A DNA stretch of 64,000 nucleotides, taken from the NCBI RefSeq assembly GCF_003443535.1, contig NZ_CP031946.1, forward strand, positions 2,788,501-2,852,500. Direction: 5' to 3'. This DNA is from Ruegeria sp. AD91A (GTDB taxonomy: Bacteria; Pseudomonadota; Alphaproteobacteria; Rhodobacterales; Rhodobacteraceae). Made by a program: the position numbers and the translations under genes. The notes below the pieces were generated by a model, which had not been told where the DNA came from, did not search any database, and saw only the letters and a program-made list of their open reading frames with translations. Below, piece by piece: positions 37,034-45,004 of this stretch (the stretch's first letter is position 1; the number at the start of each line of letters is the position of its first letter).

Positions 37034-38218
37034 TCAAACCCCGACGTCGACAATCGCCTTGGCCAGGATCGGCACGGTGGTCGCGTTCAGACCGGCGATG
37101 TTCAGGCGGCTGTCGCCGACCATATAGATGCCGTGATCGACACGCAGTTTCTCGACCAGTTCCTGTGCCGCCCCCAAGCGTGAGAACATGCCACGGTGTT
37201 GGGCGATGAAACCAAAGCGGTCCGAGCCGCTCAGACGCTGCAGCTCGTCGGCCAATTGCTGACGCAAATCCAGCATGGACAGGCGAACCTCTTCCAACTC
37301 GATGGCCCAGTCTGCGCGCAACGCTTCATCCATCAGAATGGTCGTCACAACACGTGCGCCGTGGTCAGGTGGAAACGAATAGTTTTGGCGGTTCAGGAAT
37401 GACAGCGTCCCTTGGTTCAATGCGGTCTGCCCGGCATCGGCGCTGATGGCCATCAGCAAACCAGTGCGTTCGCGGTACACGCCGAAATTCTTCGAACACG
37501 ACGCCGCTATGAGGCATTCCTTGACCGAAGATGCGACCAGACGTGTTGCTTGCGCATCCTCTTCCAGACCGTCGCCGAAGCCCTGATAGGCGATGTCGAT
37601 CATCGCTACGAGGCCAAGTGCGTTGATCAGGTTCACGACTTCCTGCCATTGAACGATGTTGAGGTTGGCACCGGTCGGGTTGTGGCAGCAACCGTGCAGC
37701 AGAACCACGTCACCCGCCTTGGCGGTCTTCAGGTCTTCGATCATGCCGTCGAAATCGACGCCACGTGTGTCACCATCGAAATAGCGGTATTGAACCGTCT
37801 CGATCCCCAGATAGTTCAGGATCGACAGGTGGTTCGGCCATGTCGGGTTCGACACAAACACGCGGGCTGACGGGTTGGCCATGCGGATCATCTCGAACGC
37901 CTGACGGCAGGCGCCGGTGCCGCCCGGTGTCGCCACAGCTGCGATATTGCCGCGCTTAACCGACGTGCCGAGGATTAACCCGATCATCGCATCCGCATAG
38001 GCCGGGTCGCCGGCCAGCCCGGTATAAGCCTTGGTGTCCTGCTCTTCCCAGATGCGCCGCTCGGCCGCTTTGACGGCGCGCATGACCGGGGTAATGCCCT
38101 CTGCGTTTTTATAAACGCCAACACCCAGGTCGATCTTCTGATCGCGCGGGTCTTCGCGGTACATCTGCATCAGCGCCAGGATCTTGTCGGCAGGCTGCGG
38201 TTTCAGGTTCTCGAACAT
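37034..38218 (-). CDS. Aromatic amino acid aminotransferase (AspC/TyrB type)
   Basis: PLP-dependent aminotransferase of subgroup I-alpha, 394 residues. PLP-binding Lys243 lies in SCSKNFGVYRERTG; HGCCHNPTGAN and VFVSNPTWPNH are the family blocks; the C-terminal SRLNIAGL contains the arginine that binds the substrate carboxylate. Converts aromatic amino acids or aspartate with 2-oxoglutarate. The ATG at 38218 overlaps the sseA stop by one base (TGATG), with GGAGAG upstream, so it is coupled to sseA. Confidence 0.93.
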   Translation of the reverse strand: MFENLKPQPADKILALMQMYREDPRDQKIDLGVGVYKNAEGITPVMRAVKAAERRIWEEQDTKAYTGLAGDPAYADAMIGLILGTSVKRGNIAAVATPGGTGACRQAFEMIRMANPSARVFVSNPTWPNHLSILNYLGIETVQYRYFDGDTRGVDFDGMIEDLKTAKAGDVVLLHGCCHNPTGANLNIVQWQEVVNLINALGLVAMIDIAYQGFGDGLEEDAQATRLVASSVKECLIAASCSKNFGVYRERTGLLMAISADAGQTALNQGTLSFLNRQNYSFPPDHGARVVTTILMDEALRADWAIELEEVRLSMLDLRQQLADELQRLSGSDRFGFIAQHRGMFSRLGAAQELVEKLRVDHGIYMVGDSRLNIAGLNATTVPILAKAIVDVGV

Positions 38219-39075
38219 CAGGTCTCTCCGGTTGCGACGGGCAGGGTCGGGAAGGCACCCCATTCAGCCCATGAGCCGTCATAAAGCGAGTGGTCTTTCT
38301 TACCCATGCGCTCCAGCGCAAGGCTCAGGATCGCGGCAGTCACGCCAGACCCGCACGAGGTGATCGCCGGTTTCGACAGATCGACGCCCGCAGCCTCGAA
38401 TATGGCGCGGCACTCTTCCGGCGACTTCATGGTGCCTTTGGCGTTCAGCAACTGGCCAAAGGGGACATTGCGTGAGCCCGGAATATGGCCCGAACGCAGA
38501 CCCTCGCGCGGCTCGGCTTCGGCCCCGGCAAACCGGCCGGCAGAGCGGGCGTCGATAATCTCATGATCACCAAGCTTGGCGGCGGCGGACACTTGCGTGA
38601 CGTCCCGGACAAGCTGGTTTTGTACCCGAACGGTCATGTGACGATCACGGATGACCGGCGGCAGATCTTCAACCTCGCGCCCTTCCGCCTGCCATTTGGG
38701 GAACCCACCATCCAGAACCGCGATGTTTTCCTGCCCCATCAGACGGAACAGCCACCAGACGCGTGCAGCCGACATCAGCCCAGCGCCATCATAAACCACG
38801 ACCTGATGACCATCGCCCACACCCATCGCCCGCAGGCGCGACATGAATTTCTCGACCGGAGGCGCCATGTGCGGCAAGTCGGAACGGTGATCTGATATCT
38901 CATCAATATCAAAGAACCTCGCACCGGGGATGTGGCCTGCATCATATTCGGCCTTTGCATCACGATTTTGTGCGGGCAAGTACCACGACCCGTCCAGAAT
39001 CCGCAGATCCGGGTCCTTCATATGCGCGGCCAGCCATTCGGTAGATACGAGGGTTTTTGGATCGTCCTGCATCAA
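38218..39075 (-). CDS. sseA: 3-mercaptopyruvate sulfurtransferase SseA
   Basis: Tandem-rhodanese sulfurtransferase of 285 residues that moves sulfur from 3-mercaptopyruvate to an acceptor. The C-terminal domain has the active Cys241 in the loop CGSGVTA, which is the mercaptopyruvate type (thiosulfate enzymes have a different, more basic loop). The N-terminal rhodanese domain is inactive (no Cys in YDGAGLMSAAR). Its coupling to an aminotransferase fits cysteine degradation: transamination gives mercaptopyruvate, which is the sulfurtransferase substrate. Confidence 0.93.
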   Translation of the reverse strand: MMQDDPKTLVSTEWLAAHMKDPDLRILDGSWYLPAQNRDAKAEYDAGHIPGARFFDIDEISDHRSDLPHMAPPVEKFMSRLRAMGVGDGHQVVVYDGAGLMSAARVWWLFRLMGQENIAVLDGGFPKWQAEGREVEDLPPVIRDRHMTVRVQNQLVRDVTQVSAAAKLGDHEIIDARSAGRFAGAEAEPREGLRSGHIPGSRNVPFGQLLNAKGTMKSPEECRAIFEAAGVDLSKPAITSCGSGVTAAILSLALERMGKKDHSLYDGSWAEWGAFPTLPVATGET

Positions 39076-39165
39076 AGCCTCCCCAAAGCGAGCTTGGGAT
39101 TTCCCTATACCCGGCAGCTTGGGGGTTCAAGACTGGATAGCGCTAGCGCCTGTTAACCGCTGGAT

Positions 39166-39435
39166 TTATCGCACCCGGCGCAGGCGGACGTGCTGAATGA
39201 TGCCGATGATACTGATCACGATCCAGAAACCCTCGATCAGCATCGAGGCCAGATTGAAATTCTGCAGCAGGGAATAGACGATCAGGACGGATCCCAGCAG
39301 GTTGATCACCGGAAAAGCCAGATCATCCGAATTCATCATTCGCATCTGCGTCGCGAAATACGCGGCCACCACGATCAGTGCTCCGAACGAGCCGATGGCG
39401 TCCACGATGGTCAGGCTGTCGAAAAATGCGGTCAT
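39166..39435 (-). CDS. Small membrane protein, CBU_0592-like
   Basis: An 89-residue membrane protein with three hydrophobic segments (about 9-27, 40-57, 63-82). The pattern GALIVVAAYFATQ and FPVINLLGSVLIVYSLL fits the uncharacterised CBU_0592 family. It overlaps the XRE-cupin regulator's end by 4 bases, so both are transcribed from the ilvD-facing promoter. Confidence 0.75.
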   Translation of the reverse strand: MTAFFDSLTIVDAIGSFGALIVVAAYFATQMRMMNSDDLAFPVINLLGSVLIVYSLLQNFNLASMLIEGFWIVISIIGIIQHVRLRRVR

Positions 39436-39995
39436 GTAGGGTCCCTGCCGTTTTCAGGAAACTCTGTGTCTTGGGCGTAATGATGCATGTTCAGAAATGC
39501 AGCGCCGTGCACACCGGCACGGTATCCGTGCGGCACATCTGCCGCAAACCGCAGACCCTGCCCTGCCTGCAAGGAAACCCATTCCCCATCACGCAGAATT
39601 TCCAAAGTGCCGCTAAGGACAAACACTTCCTCGGTCACCCCGGCAGCATGCGCGGGCGACTCGTGACTCTGGTTTGGATTAAGACTCACGTGAAAGGTTT
39701 CGGCCCCCAATGCAGGATCGAAGGGGAAGACGATCTTGACCTCGATACTGCCGGGGAAAGTCACGGTTTGAAAGACCGATGGGTCGCCCTGAATTGTGTC
39801 GATCAACGCGCTCAAGGGCACCTGGAACCCTTTGGCGATCTTCCAGAGCGTGGCAATCGTCGGGCTGGATTCGCCCCGTTCGATCTGACCCAGCATGGCT
39901 TTGCTGACACCGGTCATTTCCGCCACCTTGGACAGGCTCAGCCCTGATGCCGCGCGTACATCCCGTAACTTCAGCGTAATGTCGTCCATTGCCAT
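39432..39995 (-). CDS. XRE family transcriptional regulator with cupin domain
   Basis: A 187-residue regulator: helix-turn-helix at about 8-62 (LRDVRAASGLSLSKVAEMTGVSKAMLGQIERGESSPTIATLWKIA) and a C-terminal cupin from about 105 (ESPAHAAGVTEEVFVLSGTLEIL, DVPHGYRAG), the layout of SutR/PuuR-type regulators that sense a small ligand. The open frame extends to 40073, but that would cover the palindromic operator at 40019-40059, so the ATG at 39995 (or 39989) is preferred. Divergent from ilvD, which it may control together with itself. Confidence 0.88.
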   Translation of the reverse strand: MAMDDITLKLRDVRAASGLSLSKVAEMTGVSKAMLGQIERGESSPTIATLWKIAKGFQVPLSALIDTIQGDPSVFQTVTFPGSIEVKIVFPFDPALGAETFHVSLNPNQSHESPAHAAGVTEEVFVLSGTLEILRDGEWVSLQAGQGLRFAADVPHGYRAGVHGAAFLNMHHYAQDTEFPENGRDPT

Positions 39996-40018
39996 CGTGT
40001 CGTCTTTCGAATCCTCTT

Positions 40019-40059
40019 GTGCGTTATAGCGCACATGTGATACGTGCGCTATAACGCAC
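40019..40059. promoter_or_regulatory. Double palindromic operator between the XRE-cupin gene and ilvD
   Basis: Two 16-base elements, GTGCGTTATAGCGCAC (40019-40034) and GTGCGCTATAACGCAC (40044-40059), exact reverse complements of each other with 9 bases between. Each is itself a near-palindrome GTGCG-N6-CGCAC. Centre-to-centre distance is 25 bases, about two and a half helical turns. A clear dimer-of-dimers binding site, presumably for the adjacent XRE regulator. Confidence 0.85.
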
Positions 40060-40102
40060 GAACCCCAAGACATGCAACCCGAGGCAATAGGGAAACAGCA
40101 TT

Positions 40103-41935
40103 ATGCCATTGTACCGATCCAGAACCTCAACCCATGGCCGCAACATGGCCGGCGCACGCGGCCTTTGGCGTGCCACAGGCATGGGTGACGATGATTTTGG
40201 CAAACCGATCATTGCCATCGTCAACTCGTTCACCCAGTTCGTGCCCGGTCATGTTCACCTGAAGGATCTGGGCCAGATGGTTGCGCGCGAGGTTGAAGCC
40301 GCTGGTGGTGTTGCAAAAGAGTTCAACACGATCGCGGTTGATGACGGCATCGCAATGGGCCATGACGGCATGCTGTATTCGCTTCCTTCCCGCGAAGTCA
40401 TTGCGGACTCGGTCGAATACATGGTCAACGCGCATTGCGCGGATGCGATGGTCTGCATTTCGAATTGCGACAAGATCACCCCCGGTATGCTGATGGCTGC
40501 TATGCGCCTGAACATCCCGGCCATTTTTGTCTCGGGCGGGCCCATGGAGGCCGGCAAGATCGATATCGCTGATCTGGATGCCAAAAAAATCGACCTCGTC
40601 GATGCGATGGTGGCCGCGGCAGACGACAAGTTCACGGACGAACAGGTTCAGCACATCGAAGAGAATGCCTGTCCGACCTGCGGGTCCTGTTCGGGCATGT
40701 TCACCGCGAACTCGATGAACTGCCTGGCCGAAGCGCTGGGTCTGGCCCTGCCGGGTAACGGCTCGACACTTGCTACACATGCCGACCGCAAAGAGCTTTT
40801 CCTGGAGGCAGGCCGCCGGATCGTTGAGATCACCAAGCGCCATTACGATCTGGACGAAAAGGGTTTCTTGCCGCGCGAGATCGCCACCTTTGACGCGTTC
40901 GAAAACGCCATGAGCCTCGACATCGCCATGGGAGGGTCGACCAACACGGTTCTGCATCTGCTGGCGATCGCCCATGAGGGTGAGGTTGATTTCACCATGA
41001 CCGACATGGACCGCCTGAGCCGCCGTGTTCCCTGCCTTTGCAAAGTCGCGCCCAACACCGAAAACGTGCACATGGAAGACGTCCACCGCGCCGGTGGTAT
41101 CTTCTCGATTCTCGGAGAGCTCAGCCGCGCAAGCCTGCTGCACGAAGAATGCAACACGGTACATTCGGCAACGATGGGCGAGGCAATTGCCAACTGGGAC
41201 ATCAAGGTCGCCAATAACCCTAAGGCACAAGAACTGTTCAAAGCCGCCCCTGGTGGTGTGCGTACCACACAAGCGTTCAGCCAGTCCAACCGGTACAAGG
41301 AACTGGACACCGACCGCGAAGGTGGCGTGATCCGTTCGAAAGAACACGCGTTCAGTCAGGATGGCGGTCTGGCCGTTCTGTTCGGTAATATTGCCCGCGA
41401 CGGCTGTATCGTGAAAACTGCTGGCGTAGACGCAAATATCCTGAAATTTACTGGCTCGGCTTACGTGTGCGAAAGCCAGGATCAGGCAGTCAACGACATT
41501 CTCACCGGCAAGGTGAAAGAAGGCGACGTGGTGGTGATCCGCTATGAAGGCCCGCGCGGCGGCCCGGGGATGCAGGAAATGCTGTATCCGACGTCATATC
41601 TGAAGTCTAAAGGACTGGGTAAAGCCTGCGCCCTGCTGACCGATGGTCGTTTCTCGGGCGGCACATCCGGTCTGTCGATCGGACATGTATCACCCGAGGC
41701 GGCCGAAGGCGGTGAGATTGGTCTGGTGCAGAACGGTGACACGATCGAGATCGACATCCCCAACCGCACCATTCATCTGGCGGTTTCGGATGAAGAGCTG
41801 GCAGAGCGTCGCAAGGAACAGGACGCAAAGGGTTGGGAGCCTGCCGCGCCGCGCAAACGCAAGGTGTCCACTGCGCTCAAGGCCTACGCCAAGCTGACGA
41901 CCAGCGCGGCGAAAGGGGCAGTACGTCAAGTCTGA
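40103..41935 (+). CDS. ilvD: Dihydroxy-acid dehydratase IlvD
   Basis: Dehydrates 2,3-dihydroxy acids to 2-keto acids in valine, isoleucine and leucine synthesis. The 610-residue protein carries the iron-sulfur cysteines in [12 protein letters not shown] and [17 protein letters not shown] and the C-terminal [19 protein letters not shown] block. Length and the long insert match the E. coli-type enzyme. It faces the XRE-cupin regulator and the double operator lies 44 bases before the ATG. A strong GC-rich hairpin lies beyond the stop. Confidence 0.96.
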   Translation: MPLYRSRTSTHGRNMAGARGLWRATGMGDDDFGKPIIAIVNSFTQFVPGHVHLKDLGQMVAREVEAAGGVAKEFNTIAVDDGIAMGHDGMLYSLPSREVIADSVEYMVNAHCADAMVCISNCDKITPGMLMAAMRLNIPAIFVSGGPMEAGKIDIADLDAKKIDLVDAMVAAADDKFTDEQVQHIEENACPTCGSCSGMFTANSMNCLAEALGLALPGNGSTLATHADRKELFLEAGRRIVEITKRHYDLDEKGFLPREIATFDAFENAMSLDIAMGGSTNTVLHLLAIAHEGEVDFTMTDMDRLSRRVPCLCKVAPNTENVHMEDVHRAGGIFSILGELSRASLLHEECNTVHSATMGEAIANWDIKVANNPKAQELFKAAPGGVRTTQAFSQSNRYKELDTDREGGVIRSKEHAFSQDGGLAVLFGNIARDGCIVKTAGVDANILKFTGSAYVCESQDQAVNDILTGKVKEGDVVVIRYEGPRGGPGMQEMLYPTSYLKSKGLGKACALLTDGRFSGGTSGLSIGHVSPEAAEGGEIGLVQNGDTIEIDIPNRTIHLAVSDEELAERRKEQDAKGWEPAAPRKRKVSTALKAYAKLTTSAAKGAVRQV

Positions 41936-42042
41936 ACATCTGCGGGACCGGTTTGCTGACTCAGCAGACCGGTAAATCGGCCGCCCACAGGAACTCCCGC
42001 TCCCAAATCGCACCATCAGCTTCGCTGAGGCAGCATTTGGCT

Positions 42043-42081
42043 TTGGGCCCGGCGCCGCGCAATGCGCGGCGCCGGGCCCAA
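42043..42081. terminator. Very GC-rich perfect hairpin between ilvD and the sulfotransferase gene
   Basis: Perfect 16-bp inverted repeat GGGCCCGGCGCCGCGC with a three-base loop (AAT), extended by two A-T pairs to 18 bp. It lies between convergent genes and has no T-run on either strand. Likely a bidirectional transcription block or mRNA-end stabiliser. Confidence 0.6.
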
Positions 42082-42134
42082 CCAGAGGAGATGTTTCGCA
42101 AGAAATATCGACGATGGGCGGAAGCGCCCTACCG

Positions 42135-42953
42135 TCAGTCGCCCAACTTGGCGTGAATTTCGTTCAGATCAATTTCGCCGATCGGCATCTTGTTGGCCGG
42201 GTTTTCGAAGTCGTATTTGAACAGCTCGAAATCCTGCTTGTACATCTCATAGACCAGATGCATCGACAGATCGTCGAAGTAATCCTCGACCGGATGCGCA
42301 CGTTTTGGTCCGTGGCCTTCTGATTCATTGAACCGTGGGATCTCGGACAATGTAACCGAGTGCTTCAGCTCGACATTGTCCAGAACATACTGCATCCCGT
42401 CGTTGAACGCTTCGGTCCAGAAAATCCGGTCATAATGACCGCCGTTCACGATGAAAGTAGACACGTGGCCTGACATCGCAGACCAGTGAATGTCCGGGTC
42501 CATCGGACGCCGCCACCGGATCGTATCGCGCGCAAACAACAGAAACCGGCGGAAGCTGGCGATCTGGTCAAACTCTCCTTTGCCGTCGTCACCGCCCACT
42601 TCGATCCCATAGTTGTAGATCAGCGTCGGAACCAGATTGCCGCGGTATCGCTTACCGTTGCGCTGAATGCCGCAGATCTTGTCAAAGAATGAGCTTAGGA
42701 TGCGGGTATAAGGATTGCGCACGCAAGTAAAAGAATACGACGCGTGATTGCGCACATTGTTCGATATCAGGCCCTGACTCTGATCAAACGCCCATTTATG
42801 CATGCCGTCCTTGGCGTCATGGATATCACCATCGAAAAACTGACCATGGTCCGAATAATACATGATCTGACCAATGGTCGAGCAGGCACATTTGGGCACC
42901 ACACGGTACACCATGCTTTCGCTCTCGGTCATCCAGGTACCGGGAAACCCCAT
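42135..42953 (-). CDS. Sulfotransferase family protein
   Basis: A 272-residue enzyme of the Sulfotransfer_2-like group that transfers sulfate from PAPS to a carbohydrate or other hydroxyl. The 5'-phosphosulfate loop is VPKCACSTI (19-27), with cysteines in place of the more common glycine/serine, and the 3'-phosphate site is CVRNPYTRILSSFFDK (77-92). Start at 42953 is fixed by AAGGAGG 8 bases upstream, although the frame opens earlier. No signal peptide, so cytoplasmic. Its head-to-head neighbour is a glycosyltransferase, 143 bases away, which suggests sulfated surface glycan or glycolipid. Confidence 0.85.
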   Translation of the reverse strand: MGFPGTWMTESESMVYRVVPKCACSTIGQIMYYSDHGQFFDGDIHDAKDGMHKWAFDQSQGLISNNVRNHASYSFTCVRNPYTRILSSFFDKICGIQRNGKRYRGNLVPTLIYNYGIEVGGDDGKGEFDQIASFRRFLLFARDTIRWRRPMDPDIHWSAMSGHVSTFIVNGGHYDRIFWTEAFNDGMQYVLDNVELKHSVTLSEIPRFNESEGHGPKRAHPVEDYFDDLSMHLVYEMYKQDFELFKYDFENPANKMPIGEIDLNEIHAKLGD

Positions 42954-43096
42954 CTGCTGCGCCTCCTTCGCTGGCCTGGTCTCGATCCGATACACCAGCT
43001 TTTGGTAACAAAGAACCAAAATTATTCTGTTTATTCAATCGTTCATCCTCAGTATCACGGTTGAAATCAGGCAGAAACGGATATTGCGTTATCTCT

Positions 43097-44674
43097 ATGG
43101 CAAAAGTCGCCTATATATTGCTGTGTCACAAGGACCCCGAGGCCATCATTGCTCAGGCCGAACAACTGACTGCAGCTGGCGATTGCATGGCCATCCATTT
43201 TGACGCCAGCGCCAGCACCAAAGCATATGAACGCATTCGGTCCGCGCTGGATCAGAACCCCAATGTGACCTTTGCGAAAAAGCGCGTCAAATGCGGCTGG
43301 GGCGAATGGTCTCTGGTGCGGGCCACGCTGAACGCCCTGCAAGCCGCCGTCGAAACTTTCCCCCGCGCCACTCATTTCTACATGCTGTCCGGTGACTGCA
43401 TGGCGATCAAAACGGCAGAATACACTCACCGTTTTCTGGATGAGCACGACAAGGATTTCATTGAAAGCCACGACTTTTTTGCCAGCAACTGGATCAAGAC
43501 CGGCATGAAGGAAGACAGGCTGATCTATCGCCACTACTTCAACGAGCGTACGCAGTCCAAGCTGTTTTATGCGGCCTATGAAATGCAAAAGCGCCTTGGT
43601 CTGACACGGGACATCCCCCAGGACATTCAGATGATGATCGGCAGCCAATGGTGGTGCCTGCGTCGCAGAACAGTCGAAATGATTCTGGATTTCCTGCGTC
43701 AGCGCCGGGATGTGATACGGTTTTTCTCGACCACGTGGATACCTGATGAAACCTTCTTTCAGACCCTGGTGCGCCACCTGATCCCGAAAAGCGAGATTGA
43801 AAACCGAACGCTGACATTCCTGATGTTCTCGGACTATGGAATGCCGGTCACGTTCTACAACGACCATTATGACATGTTGCTGGGCCAGGACTATCTGTTC
43901 GCGCGCAAGATCAGCGCAGAGGCACTTGAGCTGAAAGACCGTCTCGGCTCGCTGTATGCGAGCGAGGGTGTTGATTTCCCTGTCTCGAACGAGGGGCGCA
44001 ATCTGTATGCGTTTCTTACCGGTCGAGGGCGCATCGGCCGCCGGTTCGGACAACGCTTTTGGGAGGCTGGAAGTACGCTCGGCCCTGAACGAGAACTGTT
44101 TGTGATCGTCTGCAAGAAGTGGCATGTCGCCAAACGTCTTGTCGACCAGATCGCGTCGGAAACGGACATCCCCTGTGTTGAATACCTGTTCAACGAAGAA
44201 CATACTTTGCTGCCGGAATTGGGCGGGATCGAATCCACCTTGGCCAAGCGTTCCCGTCACCGGCGCGCCGTTCTGGGCCTGTTGTTCGACAGTTTCGGGT
44301 CAAATCAGATGGCGCTGTGCCTAGACCCAGCCAATCTGGACGCACTTGAGGATTTTTGCAGCGACCAGGCCAAAACCCATGTGCTTGAGATCGAATGCGA
44401 ATACTCGGACGAATATCTGATCGGCCACGCGCGTCGCGTCGGGCTTGCCGGAGACAACAGTCCAACGGAAACCGTTGCATCTCTGCTGCCGACTCTTCGC
44501 AACGATCTGAGCTACGAATCCGAACAGATCCGTGCCGCTCGGCTGGGCAATTACCTGCGCCTGCGGGAAACGGCACCGCGCGCCGACAATGAAGCGGTTA
44601 TTGCCAAGTTTCTTGGGGTCGACGAAAAAACAGCCCAGGCCATTATGCGGTTGGACTACCTTTTCCTCGACTAA
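43097..44674 (+). CDS. Core-2/I-branching-type beta-1,6-N-acetylglucosaminyltransferase
   Basis: A 525-residue glycosyltransferase of the GT14 type. The N-terminal domain (about 1-260) shows AYILLCHKDPEAI, WGEWSLVRATLNAL, THFYMLSGDCMAIK and IGSQWWCLRRRTVEMIL, which are family blocks; WIPDETFFQTLV contains the likely catalytic acid. The C-terminal half is a Rhodobacteraceae-specific extension that I remember as DUF5928. No membrane segment. The ATG at 43097 removes 12 N-terminal residues of the longer frame so that the protein starts on the first beta strand. Confidence 0.82.
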   Translation: MAKVAYILLCHKDPEAIIAQAEQLTAAGDCMAIHFDASASTKAYERIRSALDQNPNVTFAKKRVKCGWGEWSLVRATLNALQAAVETFPRATHFYMLSGDCMAIKTAEYTHRFLDEHDKDFIESHDFFASNWIKTGMKEDRLIYRHYFNERTQSKLFYAAYEMQKRLGLTRDIPQDIQMMIGSQWWCLRRRTVEMILDFLRQRRDVIRFFSTTWIPDETFFQTLVRHLIPKSEIENRTLTFLMFSDYGMPVTFYNDHYDMLLGQDYLFARKISAEALELKDRLGSLYASEGVDFPVSNEGRNLYAFLTGRGRIGRRFGQRFWEAGSTLGPERELFVIVCKKWHVAKRLVDQIASETDIPCVEYLFNEEHTLLPELGGIESTLAKRSRHRRAVLGLLFDSFGSNQMALCLDPANLDALEDFCSDQAKTHVLEIECEYSDEYLIGHARRVGLAGDNSPTETVASLLPTLRNDLSYESEQIRAARLGNYLRLRETAPRADNEAVIAKFLGVDEKTAQAIMRLDYLFLD

Positions 44675-45004
44675 ACCAAAAAAGCCATTCATTGATTGCT
44701 GCCTGCGAGCAGGCACCGTTGGCCCGTGCATTCCATATCTCGGATGGCAATTGTTCCGCCACGCAAGGCACCCTCAGCCCCTGTAACTGCACTCGTGATT
44801 TTTATTCAAAAATCAGATACTGTGCAGCCAATTGGGCCATTTTGTTCAAACTTTTTCCGTCAGCAATACGGCCCTTGCCAGGAAAAGCACGGAAAGCAGA
44901 CAGGTCTTTTATTCTGAATGGCCGGTATCTGAGCTTCGAAGAACCAGAAAAACTGGCTGATCGAAGATTGAAGTATTGAAACGCAACTCCGGGGGGAAAC
45001 AGTT
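44675..45004. other. Intergenic region before the multidomain PCS gene
   Basis: About 330 bases without a supported gene. It holds a short hairpin (TGCCTG-CGAG-CAGGCA, 44700-44715) just after the glycosyltransferase stop and an AT-rich stretch around 44800-44960 that is the likely promoter area of the next gene. No recognisable promoter boxes or riboswitch. Confidence 0.5.

Noticed and set aside
40127..41347. 406-residue minus-strand frame inside ilvD
   Set aside because: Antisense shadow of a highly conserved gene; no recognisable protein features.
43067..44260. 397-residue minus-strand frame inside the glycosyltransferase gene
   Set aside because: Antisense shadow; the plus-strand product has recognisable GT14 motifs.
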